DNA of 64,000 nt from Phytophthora sp. 'mugwort' (lineage: Eukaryota > Oomycota > Peronosporomycetes > Peronosporales > Peronosporaceae): NCBI GenBank assembly GCA_033558025.1, contig JAUCEF010000008.1, forward strand, positions 434,001-498,000, read 5' to 3'. Position 1 is the first letter of the stretch. Every line of letters begins with the position of its first letter. The translations under genes and the position numbers were made by a program. A model generated the notes under the pieces. It did not search any database. It was not told the origin of the DNA and was given only the letters and a program-made list of their open reading frames with translations. Of this stretch, positions 1 through 9,255 are shown one piece after another.

Positions 1-671
1 GATGATCTAAGTGGAACCGGAGCTACACTACATCTACACCCTGAATCGTACGCTAAAGCGGTCAAAGCACACAAAGCAGGGAAAGGCACGCGTCTAACTA
101 TCACAAAGAAGGAAATTGGCTATCCATTCAAGCATATGCAAGGAGGAGGCATGTATGGAGCGAGTATTTGGTCCAAGATATGGGGAGGCATTAAATCAGC
201 TTTTAAGTTCGCTAAAAATTCGGGACTATTGTCTCGCGCAGCTGATCTCGCTGTTCCCGCTCTCGCTACATATGCTGGACAGCCATCAGCGGCTATTCCA
301 GCAAGAGCAGCCATTCGTTCCATGACGGGTATTGGCGTTTATGACAGTGATTCTGATAAAGAGGGTGGTCGTCTAACTACGACTGACGTAAAGAAGGGGG
401 CAAAGCGAGCTCTTTCGTACGCAAAGCGAAAGGGGGTTCTAAAAAAAAAAGTGATGCTGTAGATACGGGTGAAAAGTACCTTCTATCCAAGGCGACCAAA
501 CCTGATCATAAAAACCTAATCAAGTCTATTCGCGGAGAAGTAAAGAGACGATATGGTGTCGGCGTCGCCAAGCCAAAGGGTAAGAAATTTGTAAAGGGGA
601 GCCAAGAAGCTAAGGATCACATGGCTAAGGTTCGCGCAATGCGTAAGTCTGGTGGTTCATTCCGTTTGTGA
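1..671 (+). pseudogene. Minor capsid/core protein, adenovirus pVI/pX-like (partial, one frameshift)
   Basis: The frame is open from base 1, so the start lies outside the window. The opening part contains a LHLHPESYAKAVKAHKAGKG stretch followed by a TITKKEI-type segment. This resembles the short basic core or minor-capsid modules of Polintons and adenoviruses. A Gly-rich start and an amphipathic segment follow (GASIWSKIWGGIKSAFK), like membrane-active pVI-type peptides, then a Lys/Arg-rich tail. The frame closes at 462 just after a run of ten A (441-450). In the next frame a coherent Lys-rich tail runs on to a stop at 669-671, so one base appears lost in the A run. Programmed or transcriptional slippage is possible but unproven. 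The role is inferred from composition and neighbours only. Confidence 0.6.
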
Positions 672-694
672 GAAAAAAAGAAGCATTAGCTACC

Positions 695-1563
695 TTATTT
701 TTTTGGTCTTAGCAACAGCATGATTGAAACTGAAGTATCACGGAAGATTACCTTCTTGTCGTTTTGGTTATAAATACTGATAGTAATCGTAGAGCGAGAA
801 CCGTTGTGGCAGTTCATCCACGCATACTGACTCGGTTTATATGAGATTAGCTTACCAATTGCTGCATCACCTCTATCAAATGCACTGACAATATCACCGG
901 ATGCAACGTACTCATTTTTGATCAGAACGCAACGTACGATGTATGAACTTGTGGGATGAATCTGAGGAATGATGTTAGAGAGCTGAGCACTGGCAACAAT
1001 CGCGGAGGCAGCAGGATAGGTACCTGCGGTTAGGCCAACTACCTTTCCAAACTCGGTATTATCGATAATAAGACGAGGAACGCGGGTGGTGGTAGGTAAT
1101 CCAGTACCTCCCGCTGAGTATAGACCAGTTGCAGGTCTTGTCCAAGTACCTCCGAGAGTTGGCAATGTTGTTGGAGTCGGAGAAAAATCGAGCTGACAAG
1201 CGTAATAAACACTGTTTTCGCTAAGCTTTAGGTAGATTACGTTGTTTCCACTTGGATCGATCAAATATGCTCCAGCATTAACAAGGGCTGTCTAAATGCT
1301 GCGATTAATATCATCGTAAGAATAAATACCATCCGGTAGAGTGATACTGATAGTAGAAGTAGTAGCCGCAGTCGGGACTTCAACCTTGAAGCTTGTGTTT
1401 TGGAACTGTATCGCATCGATATTATATTCCGAGTTGTACATGCTGATGCTTTGGACTGCGCATACTACATCACGAAAGTCGAATCAGGGAACGAGTATTT
1501 CCAAGTTGAGTTGTATCCATCTTGGATTAGGTTGGTACTGTCAAGTTTGAGAAAGCTCGCCAT
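695..1563 (-). pseudogene. Capsid-type (penton/minor capsid candidate) protein, broken
   Basis: A beta-rich protein of about 285 codons. It starts at the ATG at 1563 (MASFLKLDS...), reads TLPDGIYSYDDINRSI in the middle, and ends at 695 in a TSVSIMLLLRPKK tail. The PDG-Y-S-DIN-type block and the low-charge beta-rich body fit the second jelly-roll (penton or minor capsid) protein of Polintons; this is recognition by pattern, not by search. It is broken twice: a frame change near 1465 and an in-frame TAG at 1292-1294, where a CAG-to-TAG change would explain the stop. Its neighbours are the pVI/pX-like gene (convergent) and the packaging ATPase (same strand), which is the usual morphogenesis block. 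The major capsid protein is a less likely alternative, since the gene is short for that. Confidence 0.55.
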
Positions 1564-1568
1564 TTTAG

Positions 1569-1577
1569 TTGTATATG
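1569..1577 (-). promoter_or_regulatory. TATA-like motif before the capsid-type gene
   Basis: On the minus strand a catatacaac-type motif lies just upstream of the ATG at 1563. It is one of a series of such motifs in this element. Confidence 0.35.
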
Positions 1578-1610
1578 ATGTTAAGCATTTTTCTGATTGA
1601 TTAATTGGAA

Positions 1611-2293
1611 TTACTCTTCCATCGCAATAGGCCTATCAAAGTTGTACCTGATTTGTCCCTTCACAGAGTCAATGAACAACATCTGTCCCTTTTGCTCAGT
1701 GGCTTTGTTGTAGTAATAGACAATCGATCGGTCATCAACTCCCTTGATATTGAAGTCCTTGACCACCATCTGTAAATCACGATTCGAATTAGCTTTTAGG
1801 ATCGCTACGTACTCTGAATTCAAGCGAATCATCTTATCAGTAGCAAAGTAGCTGTGGCTAAGGAATATGGTTGATATTTTGAAATGTCGGCCCCTGGTCA
1901 TATAATGTGAAAAGATATTCTTCTGAAGTAGCTTATCGTTGCTATAGTCATCTATGATGACAAGCTCAGGTTTGTTAGAACTCATAGGTGTATGACGTAC
2001 TTGATCAACTTTTGGGGGCATATCTGGATCAGCAAAAGTAATGAAATCTTCCAGCTTATCTCGGAGATATTCGTACAATTCTTGGTGTGGATTGCGCGCG
2101 ATGATCGTTAGATGCGCGAACACGTGAGGAGAATGCTTGAAGATGAACATACAGCGATTGTTCTTCCCGCTGAATGAGGGGCCAAGGACAACCATTCTAA
2201 ACAACTTTTTGAGTCAAGTGCAGGGATGTCGCCCATGCCAGCAGACTTGAATTTCTTTGGCAAGGAAGCGCCGAAGTCTGGAATACCGCTCAT
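1611..2293 (-). pseudogene. Genome-packaging ATPase (FtsK/HerA-like), one frameshift
   Basis: This is the A32-like packaging ATPase expected to pump element DNA into a capsid. Walker A reads GPSFSGKNN and Walker B reads LVIIDDY. A Ser-His pair in a TIFLSHSYF segment sits where the sensor strand is expected. The Walker A motif has Asn where Ser/Thr usually follows the Lys, which is unusual. The natural start is the ATG at 2293 (MSGIPDFGAS...). This N-terminal stretch is in another frame from the Walker A part, and the switch falls in a run of five A near 2205, so a base seems to be missing. It is divergent from the fibre gene, separated by 49 bases that hold a palindromic TATA motif. Confidence 0.8.
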
Positions 2294-2342
2294 GATTGTG
2301 TCTTTAATCACTCGATCTATATAGCTCGAGACAAATACAACT
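2294..2342. promoter_or_regulatory. Bidirectional promoter with palindromic CTATATAG
   Basis: The 49 bases between the divergent ATPase (ATG 2293, minus) and fibre (ATG 2343, plus) genes contain CTATATAG at 2317-2324. It lies within a near-perfect 20-base palindrome at 2311-2330. The motif is about 24 and 19 bases from the two ATGs, so one element could serve both genes. Confidence 0.5.
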
Positions 2343-4403
2343 ATGAGTTCAGGTTTCTCTTATCCCCAACCAAGTTTTACATCACCTATCTATAACCCAG
2401 CATTCTATCTAACATTGGATGCCAGTGGATATCTTACCTATGAGTATGCGCAGACGCTTTACCTCGATAAGAACGATTACCGCCTGACTTACATAACAGG
2501 AATTACCCAAGGAACAGCAACACAAGGTATAGCCCTCGTTCCAGGTACCAATAACGATATTAGCGGAATTGGGGCATTATCATGTAGCAGTCTAACCGTG
2601 AATGGTTCCAGCGTATCATCTCCTCCCTCGTACGTAGTCGGGATCACGCCTGGAACGGCAGCAAACAACAAAGCGTTGGTACTGGGGGCATCCGGTGAAA
2701 TCGGAACGATTAGCTCGCTGACCGCTACTCAGATCACTGGTACGCTACAGACGGCAGCGCAAACCAATATTACATCGGTTGGAACGCTAGTAGGGCTCAC
2801 AATCGCTGGCAACTTAACTTTTACTGGTGCTTTGCGATCGGTCAGTGGGGTGAGCAGCATCTCAGCAACTTCGATTACTGGTACTCTACAAACCGGAGAT
2901 CAGGGCAATATCACATCCTTAGGTACTCTTAGTGGGCTAACGATTGGAGGTAATCTTGTATTTTCAGGAGCCGGACGGACGATAACAGGATTGTCATCGG
3001 TATCAGCGACGACTCTCACTGGAGCGCTATCTACAGCCGCGCAGACATCGATCACGTCAGTTGATATTCTATCTAATCTCACGCTATCGACTGGAGGGGT
3101 GGGATTGAGCTGTCCGAATATCAAATTCTGGAATTCAACTACCGCATTGTATGACAATTTCGACCATTTGGCTTTTATTGGATTCTCTTATGGCGGCGCA
3201 GTCGCTCAAAAGGCTCTTGTGGTAGATGTTAATAAAGATATAGGGTCGATCCGCACTCTCTATGCTCAAAATCTAAATGGTTCGATAAAGGCCAGCGGTG
3301 TTCTCGCTGACTTTGGATCCATTAGAGTCGATGGGACGGATGTTATCACATCATCGCGCCATATTGTAAACATCGGTAATATCACATGTTCAGGAAGCAC
3401 AAACGCTTATGGCGGGTATCTAGTCAATTCATTTGCTTTCGTCGATGCGAGTCGAAATATATCAGCAGCAAGTCTTTCAACAACTGGCGATATAACCTGC
3501 TCTGGAAATTTAAATGGATTTTTAGCATATGGAAATCAAGCTAATATAACAACGCTAGGAAGTCTAACCGAGCTGGGGGTTAATTCAACTCCAACCAACG
3601 AATATTTTTCAATTACTGGTTCAGGGACTGACTATTTAGATGGTTCTTACACACGGATGTGCTCGTTTGCCGGATCGAATACCACACCTGTTAAATTTCA
3701 GATCGAGGTCAACAATGGCTCTAGTACGACTTCGACCAACGCGACATGGATTGGTAATTATTCAAGCAACGATCTACGTTTTGGAACGGGAGCAGCTACA
3801 CGCATGATATTAACTAACTCTGGCCGAATTGGTATTTCAACAGTCTCTCCGTCAGCCCCATTGCATGTATCAAATACTGTTAGTTATACGTGGAATAGTG
3901 GGGGGAATATAGGATTGACAGTCTATAGACTAAGAACAGATTCAGGAGCTACGGAGACGGCTACTGGAAGTCCTATAACATATACAAATGTATGTGCGAT
4001 ATTCAGTGGTTATATTGGATGTGAGGCCATGGTCATGCAAAGCGACCGACGCTGTAAGCAGGATATTAACGAGGTGCCTATAGAGCGCGTTGAATGTCTC
4101 TATAGATCATTAAAAGTGAAATCCTATAACTGGAAACAACATCCAGACAAGCCAAAAGAGCTTGGTCTAATCGCTCAGGACGTTCTGGATCAGGGATTTT
4201 TAGATTTAATCGCTCGGATTCCTGATGGAAGCGAGGAGCTTCAAACCAGTACTGATCCATGGCTAGAACCATTAGGAGTCAAGCTTCACGTAGATTATTC
4301 TAAATTAAGCGTCTATAATGTGAGAATGATCCAAGCATTGATGGAAAGAATAGAATTGCTTGAAACTCGTGCGAGGCTTACTACAAGCGGCATGGCCCCA
4401 TAG
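2343..4403 (+). CDS. Fibre/tail-fibre-like protein with C-terminal peptidase S74 chaperone
   Basis: A 686-residue intact protein. The N-terminal two-thirds is a Ser/Thr/Gly-rich stalk built from repeated units. A GTLQTAAQTNITSVGTL-type module of about 47 residues recurs three times, interleaved with GIT-G-A-ALV-type units. Such repeats are known from phage and large-DNA-virus fibre proteins. The last about 130 residues form an intramolecular chaperone of endosialidase (peptidase S74). The SDRRCKQDI motif carries the Ser and Lys of the known self-cleavage site, followed by LGLIAQDV and a C-terminal helix (VDYSKLSVYNVRMIQALMERIELLE region). The family trimerises the stalk and then cuts itself off. 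The likely role is a virion surface spike for host binding; this is inference. ATG 2343 follows a TATA-like motif. Confidence 0.85.
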   Translation: MSSGFSYPQPSFTSPIYNPAFYLTLDASGYLTYEYAQTLYLDKNDYRLTYITGITQGTATQGIALVPGTNNDISGIGALSCSSLTVNGSSVSSPPSYVVGITPGTAANNKALVLGASGEIGTISSLTATQITGTLQTAAQTNITSVGTLVGLTIAGNLTFTGALRSVSGVSSISATSITGTLQTGDQGNITSLGTLSGLTIGGNLVFSGAGRTITGLSSVSATTLTGALSTAAQTSITSVDILSNLTLSTGGVGLSCPNIKFWNSTTALYDNFDHLAFIGFSYGGAVAQKALVVDVNKDIGSIRTLYAQNLNGSIKASGVLADFGSIRVDGTDVITSSRHIVNIGNITCSGSTNAYGGYLVNSFAFVDASRNISAASLSTTGDITCSGNLNGFLAYGNQANITTLGSLTELGVNSTPTNEYFSITGSGTDYLDGSYTRMCSFAGSNTTPVKFQIEVNNGSSTTSTNATWIGNYSSNDLRFGTGAATRMILTNSGRIGISTVSPSAPLHVSNTVSYTWNSGGNIGLTVYRLRTDSGATETATGSPITYTNVCAIFSGYIGCEAMVMQSDRRCKQDINEVPIERVECLYRSLKVKSYNWKQHPDKPKELGLIAQDVLDQGFLDLIARIPDGSEELQTSTDPWLEPLGVKLHVDYSKLSVYNVRMIQALMERIELLETRARLTTSGMAP

Positions 4404-4470
4404 ACGATGATAACAAATACACAGCCGATTGGTTTTCACAGAAATATCTTTGTTAGTGTATAGCATAATC
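4404..4470 (+). other. Short spacer between fibre and small acyl-protein gene
   Basis: The 67 bases contain a GTGTATAGC segment at about 4457-4465, a few bases before the next ATG. This is a weak match to the TATA-like motif seen before other genes here. Confidence 0.25.
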
Positions 4471-4707
4471 ATGGGTTGCGGTCCGAGTAAAGAGCTCAAA
4501 ACCAATTTAACTACTGATGACCCTAACCAAATCGTGGGATCGACGATGCTCCAAACTGACAAAATTATTGTTCTTGGTGATAGTGTGTTCCTCCCAACCA
4601 AAAGTCCTGATGGCGAGTCTGCCATACTTGAAGTTAGTATCAGCGATAAAAAAACCAACATTTATCGAGGATATCGAAATAAACTCGTGCGAAGTGGTAT
4701 CGCTTAG
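4471..4707 (+). CDS. Small protein with N-myristoylation motif MGCGPSKE
   Basis: A 78-residue protein that starts MGCGPSKELK. Gly2, Ser6 and Lys7 fit the eukaryotic N-myristoyltransferase consensus, and Cys3 is a classic site for added palmitate. The product is therefore predicted to be anchored to a membrane, perhaps of the host cell or of a particle; this is inference. The rest is a compact beta-rich sequence (KIIVLGDSVFLPT...) that I do not recognise, with no transmembrane segment. The ATG at 4471 is chosen over upstream in-frame starts because it alone gives the acylation motif. It overlaps the end of the convergent gene at 4704-4964 by four bases. A myristoylated protein is not a standard Polinton core gene. 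Confidence 0.65.
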   Translation: MGCGPSKELKTNLTTDDPNQIVGSTMLQTDKIIVLGDSVFLPTKSPDGESAILEVSISDKKTNIYRGYRNKLVRSGIA

Positions 4708-4964
4708 ATAGCAAACGTCTTCACAGTCTTTTTTTTCTTGGGTTGGTAAGCCCACATACGACCACCCTCGGTTTGGGTCGAAGCATCTACCTTCCTGATT
4801 GACTTATCGAGATCAGTTGCCCATACAGCGGCCTGAGGCTTCTGAGGGCGGTCATGAATGATAAGATTCTTCATGATAGCTTTGAGTTCAGCGACATTGT
4901 TATCGGCGTTATCGCCATAGCTACCAGCTGGGCTGGAAATAATGCGGGGGTTAAAGAAGAACAT
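4704..4964 (-). CDS. Unknown Polinton protein, 86 aa
   Basis: I do not recognise this small protein. It begins MFFFNPRIISSP and ends in a Lys-rich PKKKKTVKTFAI tail that could be a nuclear-localisation or DNA-contact segment. Between these are an acidic/Asn stretch (GDNADNNVAELK) and a polar, Trp-containing stretch. A TATA-like motif (tactataaatatc, 4966-4977) directly precedes the ATG, as for other genes of the element, which supports it being real. Its stop overlaps that of the convergent acyl-protein gene. Confidence 0.55.
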   Translation of the reverse strand: MFFFNPRIISSPAGSYGDNADNNVAELKAIMKNLIIHDRPQKPQAAVWATDLDKSIRKVDASTQTEGGRMWAYQPKKKKTVKTFAI

Positions 4965-4965
4965 G

Positions 4966-4977
4966 ATATTTATAGTA
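4966..4977 (-). promoter_or_regulatory. TATA-like motif before the 86-aa gene
   Basis: TACTATAAATATC-type sequence immediately upstream of the minus-strand ATG at 4964. Confidence 0.4.
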
Positions 4978-6377
4978 GTCTCGTGATAATTTCTTTAAAT
5001 TCTTTATCATCGATGAGACGATTGCTGTACATATCCACCGTGAGCGACTTGAGCTGCTTGATGATACTCGGATTATCATTCCCTAACTGAATCTCCCCCT
5101 TGAGCTTGTCATACTCAGCGCGAAGTGTTTCAAGTGGATCCGTGAGCTTATCGTGGAAATTGTACTGAAGATGCGTTATCGCAAGAATCTCCCTGAACAT
5201 TTTTTTTATCTTCGATACTGAGCTTGTCATACGTAGGTTGATCAATATGCTGCTTATAGACAAGTTTTCTAATCATACCTTGGAGACTATCACTAATCTG
5301 ACACTTTGGCCCACACTTGCGTCGATTAGGTTGAACGATAACAAGTGTCTTCGCATCGAGGTCAGGAATACGAATGTACTTGCTACCAAGCTGGCGATAT
5401 ACGTAAGCACTGGGTGTAGCTAAGCCCTGAATCTCATTGAGATTGTAGGTTCTTCCTCGTCTGACCACCCCGTCGAGTGGGGCTACACCTGCTCCTCTTA
5501 GACCACGACCCTTCAATCCGCTTCCGCTAACCTTATTTATCATATCATTCATAACTCCTCTAACCGATTTATCATCTTGTCGATCAACAAAGTCATCTAC
5601 ATTGATTTGATTCTGAGCTGCATTACTGTAAGCTTTAGACTTCGCGTTGAATACAGCTTTTGTTGCCTTCATAGCTGATGTAGCTGCCTTGAGAGCTGAT
5701 CGATCTGATTTTGAGCTATTTCCTTTGACTGCCTTCTTAGCCTCTTCATAACGCTTTTGCGCTTCTCCGTATGGTTGGTAGGCGCGTTCAGAATCATCAT
5801 GAAGCTTCTGTAGTTGGTCTTCACTATCAACCTGAGTATATGGTTCAATACCTTGTCGTCTGATATCGTGAGCCGTATTCAGGATTGCTTCATTCAATAT
5901 TTTAAGATTTTATCATCAAGATTTTTGCGCCTTTGCTGATCAAGTTTCTCACTTTCAACCAATGTTGCTGCTTCCTCATCATTTGATGGGAATGGATACT
6001 CAACTTCCTTAAGATATTTATCCAAATCCTCAAATCCATCGAGCAACGACAGGAATGTATTCATCCATCTGATATTCTTCATCAATCCCTTCCACGCCTC
6101 TCCAGATACTTGCTTGTGTTTTCCATTTCTAATATTCAATGGTCTGGTTAGAGCTGGCTCACCAAAGTAGTATTTAGGATGAGTTTCAACATTACCCTTA
6201 GCCTCAACGATAGGTTTGAGTCTGAACGGGATTTTTAACATCTTTAGAATTGATTTGCCTGTAATAATCAGTTAAGATTTTTTTAGCATCATTGTCGGCG
6301 TTAGATAGACTTTGATTCATATCTTCATCAATTCCAGTCATTGTACCCTGGCGTGCCTCTCCTTCACCTTCATTCAT
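4970..6377 (-). pseudogene. Unknown Polinton structural-type protein, three frame changes
   Basis: The pieces read as one long protein of about 465 codons. It starts at ATG 6377, which directly abuts the TGA of the upstream gene (6378-6380). Frame changes occur near 6235, 5900 and 5200, each inside a run of 4-8 A on the coding strand. The middle contains a coiled, Lys/Ala-rich stretch (AYQPYGEAQKRYEEAKKA) and a Gly-rich linker (GSGLKGRGLRGAGVAP). A GSKYIRIPDLDAKTLVIV segment follows, then an alpha-helical tail ending KEFKEIITRLL. The last two blocks resemble a widespread but unnamed Polinton protein as I recall it; I cannot confirm this. No enzyme motif is seen. Confidence 0.5.
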
Positions 6378-7655
6378 TCAATCATTCACATCAATTTCTT
6401 TCTCCTCAACACCGATCACCTCTAATTCAAGTCCTTTCGATCTGACCATATCTACAAATGATTTGAGCGTAAGTTGCCAATTGACCTTCTTGGCGATAGC
6501 CGGCTTCATTTGATTACTTTCCTTACCAAAAACACCAATAGTACTTCCCTTGATCCATACATAACCGTTCGCATCAAAAGGGGTTGCTTTGTTGGTTCCT
6601 TTGAGGATAGGAACAATCCTCTTCATTAAACCATTGGATTCAAGTAGTTCCTTGTTTTTATCAACGATCAAATACATTTTTAATTTACTATCAGCCTGAT
6701 CAGAAGTTGTGGATGTTGAATTATCGAAGAGAAAACTGTCTTCAAGCCGCTGTTTGCTTTGTTTATAGTCAAGCGGTGTGCTTGATAGGCTACGCTTATT
6801 ACCAATAAGCCTCTCCGATACCTGATGCGGTGCATTTTTATCCTCTTTACCCATCTCATTTCGCTCACGTTTCTCATTGACATAACTGAGGAATCTAACA
6901 TCGTTTGTGATGACAAATCCAATATGATCGTATGTCTCTTCCCAATCAATGCTTGGAACTAAAACAATCTTGTTCAATCTAATACTGTATGTCTTAGCTC
7001 CGTTTCCAATATAATACTTCGTTAGCTGACGTCCATTAGAAGCAAGGGGATGAATACCGAGTTGATCAAGAATCGGATAAACCTCAAATATTTCCTCAAC
7101 CGCTTTCTTAAATTCGCTTTGAGAGATTTGCTTATCATCGCTAAATAGAGTATCAACTGTTGGTGATTCATCCTCACCAACCGCGACATCTGATGTAATA
7201 GGTCGAGCTTGAACGTTTTGATCATGTTTTTCAACACGAGGAGTGTTAGTTCCATTTTCTACTGTTCGAGCACTATTATCCACTCCAACATCTACCATAA
7301 CGGGGCGAACATTTACTTCAGGATCAGTTGATACATCAGGGTTTATGTTGGAGTTTTCATTATTCAGATTTTTTTTTTAAGTCTGATTGGGCAATCACCT
7401 GATCAATAATATCATTCAAGGTTTGCTTAACTTCTGTTGGAACAGGCCCGTCAGGCCCAACACTCATATCAGTCTGAGTGGATTCAGTTGATTTCTTCGC
7501 TACAGTAGTGATACCATTGGTGATATCAGTCGCCCACGATGCACCTCATACATATCACGCTTCGCATTAGCTTGACGAACACGACGTTGAGATCGTTCAA
7601 GAAGCTCCTGTCGCTTCTGCTCTCTCTGAGCGAGAGATATGAAATTGGGGAACAT
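6378..7655 (-). pseudogene. Unknown Polinton protein, two frame changes
   Basis: It starts at ATG 7655 (MFPNFISLAQREQKRQ), just below a gatatag TATA-like motif. The first block is a basic helix (LLERSQRRVRQANAKRD). The frame changes near 7545, then again at the ten-T run 7369-7378 (A run on the coding strand). The final 306-codon block is intact to 6378. It is acidic at first (VGEDESPTVDTLFSDD) and then globular, with HIGFVITNDVRFLSYVNEKRE and a YVWIKGSTIGVFG segment. I recognise no family. The stop codon is directly followed by the ATG of the next gene (TGAATG), so the two may be co-expressed. Confidence 0.45.
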
Positions 7656-7660
7656 TGTGT

Positions 7661-7667
7661 CTATATC
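7661..7667 (-). promoter_or_regulatory. GATATAG motif before the 7655 start
   Basis: The minus strand reads gatatagacaca directly before the ATG at 7655. Compare gtatatagaca before the ATG at 13,986. Confidence 0.45.
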
Positions 7668-7696
7668 ATCAGAATCATAAAAAAATGAGTAGATAA

Positions 7697-7990
7697 TTAC
7701 CAGTAGCTTGGCATGACTGAGTCATGACGAAATGAGACATAAGAATGACAGATGTGATTTCGCTCATTGAGAAGGCTTAGATAACGATCCTTGATACAGT
7801 GGAATGAAACGCCAAATATTGTCTCCAATTCGTATCGATACTTACGGTTAACTACTGTCTTACGAAAATTTGAAGCTGCATCAAGATTCAGCAACTCGTT
7901 TTTTTTAATTCGGCTCACTTCCTGGATGATCCACAACTTTCGCCGTAGCTTAGCAAGCTCACGGTCCTTTTCTAAACAGCTGGAACACAT
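7697..7990 (-). CDS. Small unknown protein with N-terminal CxxC
   Basis: 97 residues, beginning MCSSCLEKDRELAKLRRKLW. The CSSC pair could bind metal or form a disulphide, and a charged helix follows. The ATG at 7990 is preceded by a strong ctatatatatc motif (8004-8014), which supports it being a gene. I do not recognise the family. It lies between the integrase and the 7655 gene, all on the minus strand. Confidence 0.5.
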   Translation of the reverse strand: MCSSCLEKDRELAKLRRKLWIIQEVSRIKKNELLNLDAASNFRKTVVNRKYRYELETIFGVSFHCIKDRYLSLLNERNHICHSYVSFRHDSVMPSYW

Positions 7991-8003
7991 TATGAAGGGA
8001 GTA

Positions 8004-8014
8004 CTATATATATC
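8004..8014 (-). promoter_or_regulatory. TATATATA motif before the CxxC protein gene
   Basis: GATATATATAG on the minus strand, about 14 bases before the ATG at 7990. Confidence 0.45.
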
Positions 8015-8124
8015 AAGTCATATATTTTTTCAAAAATCTCACCAAAAGAAATTCAAATAGTATACTTGAGTCAAAAGCTTACAGAGTATGTCTCTATCAA
8101 ATTTATTTACAAGCTGATTATGAC

Positions 8125-9207
8125 TCATTTTTTGTTGTTGCCTCCCAGTACTCCTTTTTCAAGAGTCGATCTTCTGTTTTTGTTTATTAAACGGAGATTT
8201 GAGACTGGCTCCCAGGAATCAGGTTCATTACCAACCCACTGAACCAAGTATCTGTACTTTCCAGTTCGCAACTTTTTGTGGTCTAAGATCTTCTCTGCTT
8301 CAAGGATATCACCTCGGTTGATGGTTGCTTCAGTCGTCGCCGATTGCACCATCTTGAGATCATTGGGAGCCTTGTAGAGTGTGTGCCCATTTTTTGACTT
8401 GATTTGGACGCGATAACCATCCATTCCAACAATCGAGTACACGGCTTTACTCCACCTAGCAGCTTCCTTATCAAACGTCCTCTTCTTTAGTCGGTAAAGG
8501 ACATTGGTACCAATCTCGAGCTCATTATCAATTTTATCAGCTTCTGCTTGGTTATGGTTCAACTCAGCCTCAATTACCTTGCCTTTGGCTTCATTGGGTG
8601 TCATTCCAATTGATCGATGAGAAGTGGTGTTGTAGTTAGTAATAATGTCGCTGATGAGCTTTTGCGTAATCCTCTTGGGAGACATTTTGGTTAGTCTCTG
8701 CTTCAGCGTTCTATTCAAGCGCTCGATTTTCCCCATAGTACCGTGATCACCAGGCTCATTGTTGAAGTGTTCGATCTTCTTTGCTTTAAATAATTGCTGA
8801 GCTTTTGAGTTCATGAACTCAGACCCATTGTCGCTTGTGATAATATCTACCTTATAAGATCGGATGAAAGCTTTAAGTGCTATCAATACTGTAGCAGCTG
8901 TCTTATTCGATAAAAGTTTTGCGTATCCGATGCGGGAGTTAATGTTGATACCAGTCAGAATCGGTTGTTTTCCCCAGAACGCAAGGTCGATTTGCCAAGA
9001 ATTCGGGTTATGTGAGGCGATTTTGAACCCATCGAATCTCTGCTTTTGCTCTTGGAATCTCTGAATTTCTGACTGTGTAGCATACCAATCCTTCACCAGT
9101 TTTAGAGTTATCTTGGGATCTAACTCACGAGCCTTCTCATGTAGAGCCTGAGCACCGATATAGCCGGTTTTAGGGTCATAGTAAAGTTTCGTAAGTATCT
9201 CATCCAT
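8125..9207 (-). CDS. Polinton integrase (rve) with C-terminal chromodomain
   Basis: A 360-residue intact retroviral-type integrase that inserts the element DNA. The DDE triad is visible: Asp in WQIDLAFW (about residue 74), Asp in TSDNGSEF (about 125), and Glu in GKIERLNRTLK (about 163). A C-terminal chromodomain (about residues 295-345) contains YLVQWVGNEPDSWEPVSNL, expected to bind methylated histone and guide target choice. The upstream zinc-binding part is reduced. ATG 9207 follows a catatacc motif. The PolB stop lies 48 bases upstream, so the two replication/integration genes are adjacent on the same strand. It is one of the few unbroken genes of the element. Confidence 0.93.
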   Translation of the reverse strand: MDEILTKLYYDPKTGYIGAQALHEKARELDPKITLKLVKDWYATQSEIQRFQEQKQRFDGFKIASHNPNSWQIDLAFWGKQPILTGININSRIGYAKLLSNKTAATVLIALKAFIRSYKVDIITSDNGSEFMNSKAQQLFKAKKIEHFNNEPGDHGTMGKIERLNRTLKQRLTKMSPKRITQKLISDIITNYNTTSHRSIGMTPNEAKGKVIEAELNHNQAEADKIDNELEIGTNVLYRLKKRTFDKEAARWSKAVYSIVGMDGYRVQIKSKNGHTLYKAPNDLKMVQSATTEATINRGDILEAEKILDHKKLRTGKYRYLVQWVGNEPDSWEPVSNLRLINKNRRSTLEKGVLGGNNKK

Positions 9208-9208
9208 G

Positions 9209-9216
9209 GTATATGT
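9209..9216 (-). promoter_or_regulatory. CATATACC motif before integrase start
   Basis: Two bases before the minus-strand ATG at 9207. It is a weaker member of the TATA-like series. Confidence 0.3.
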
Positions 9217-9255
9217 TAGATGGACATAAAAAAAATGTGATAGCTTGGATAGCGA

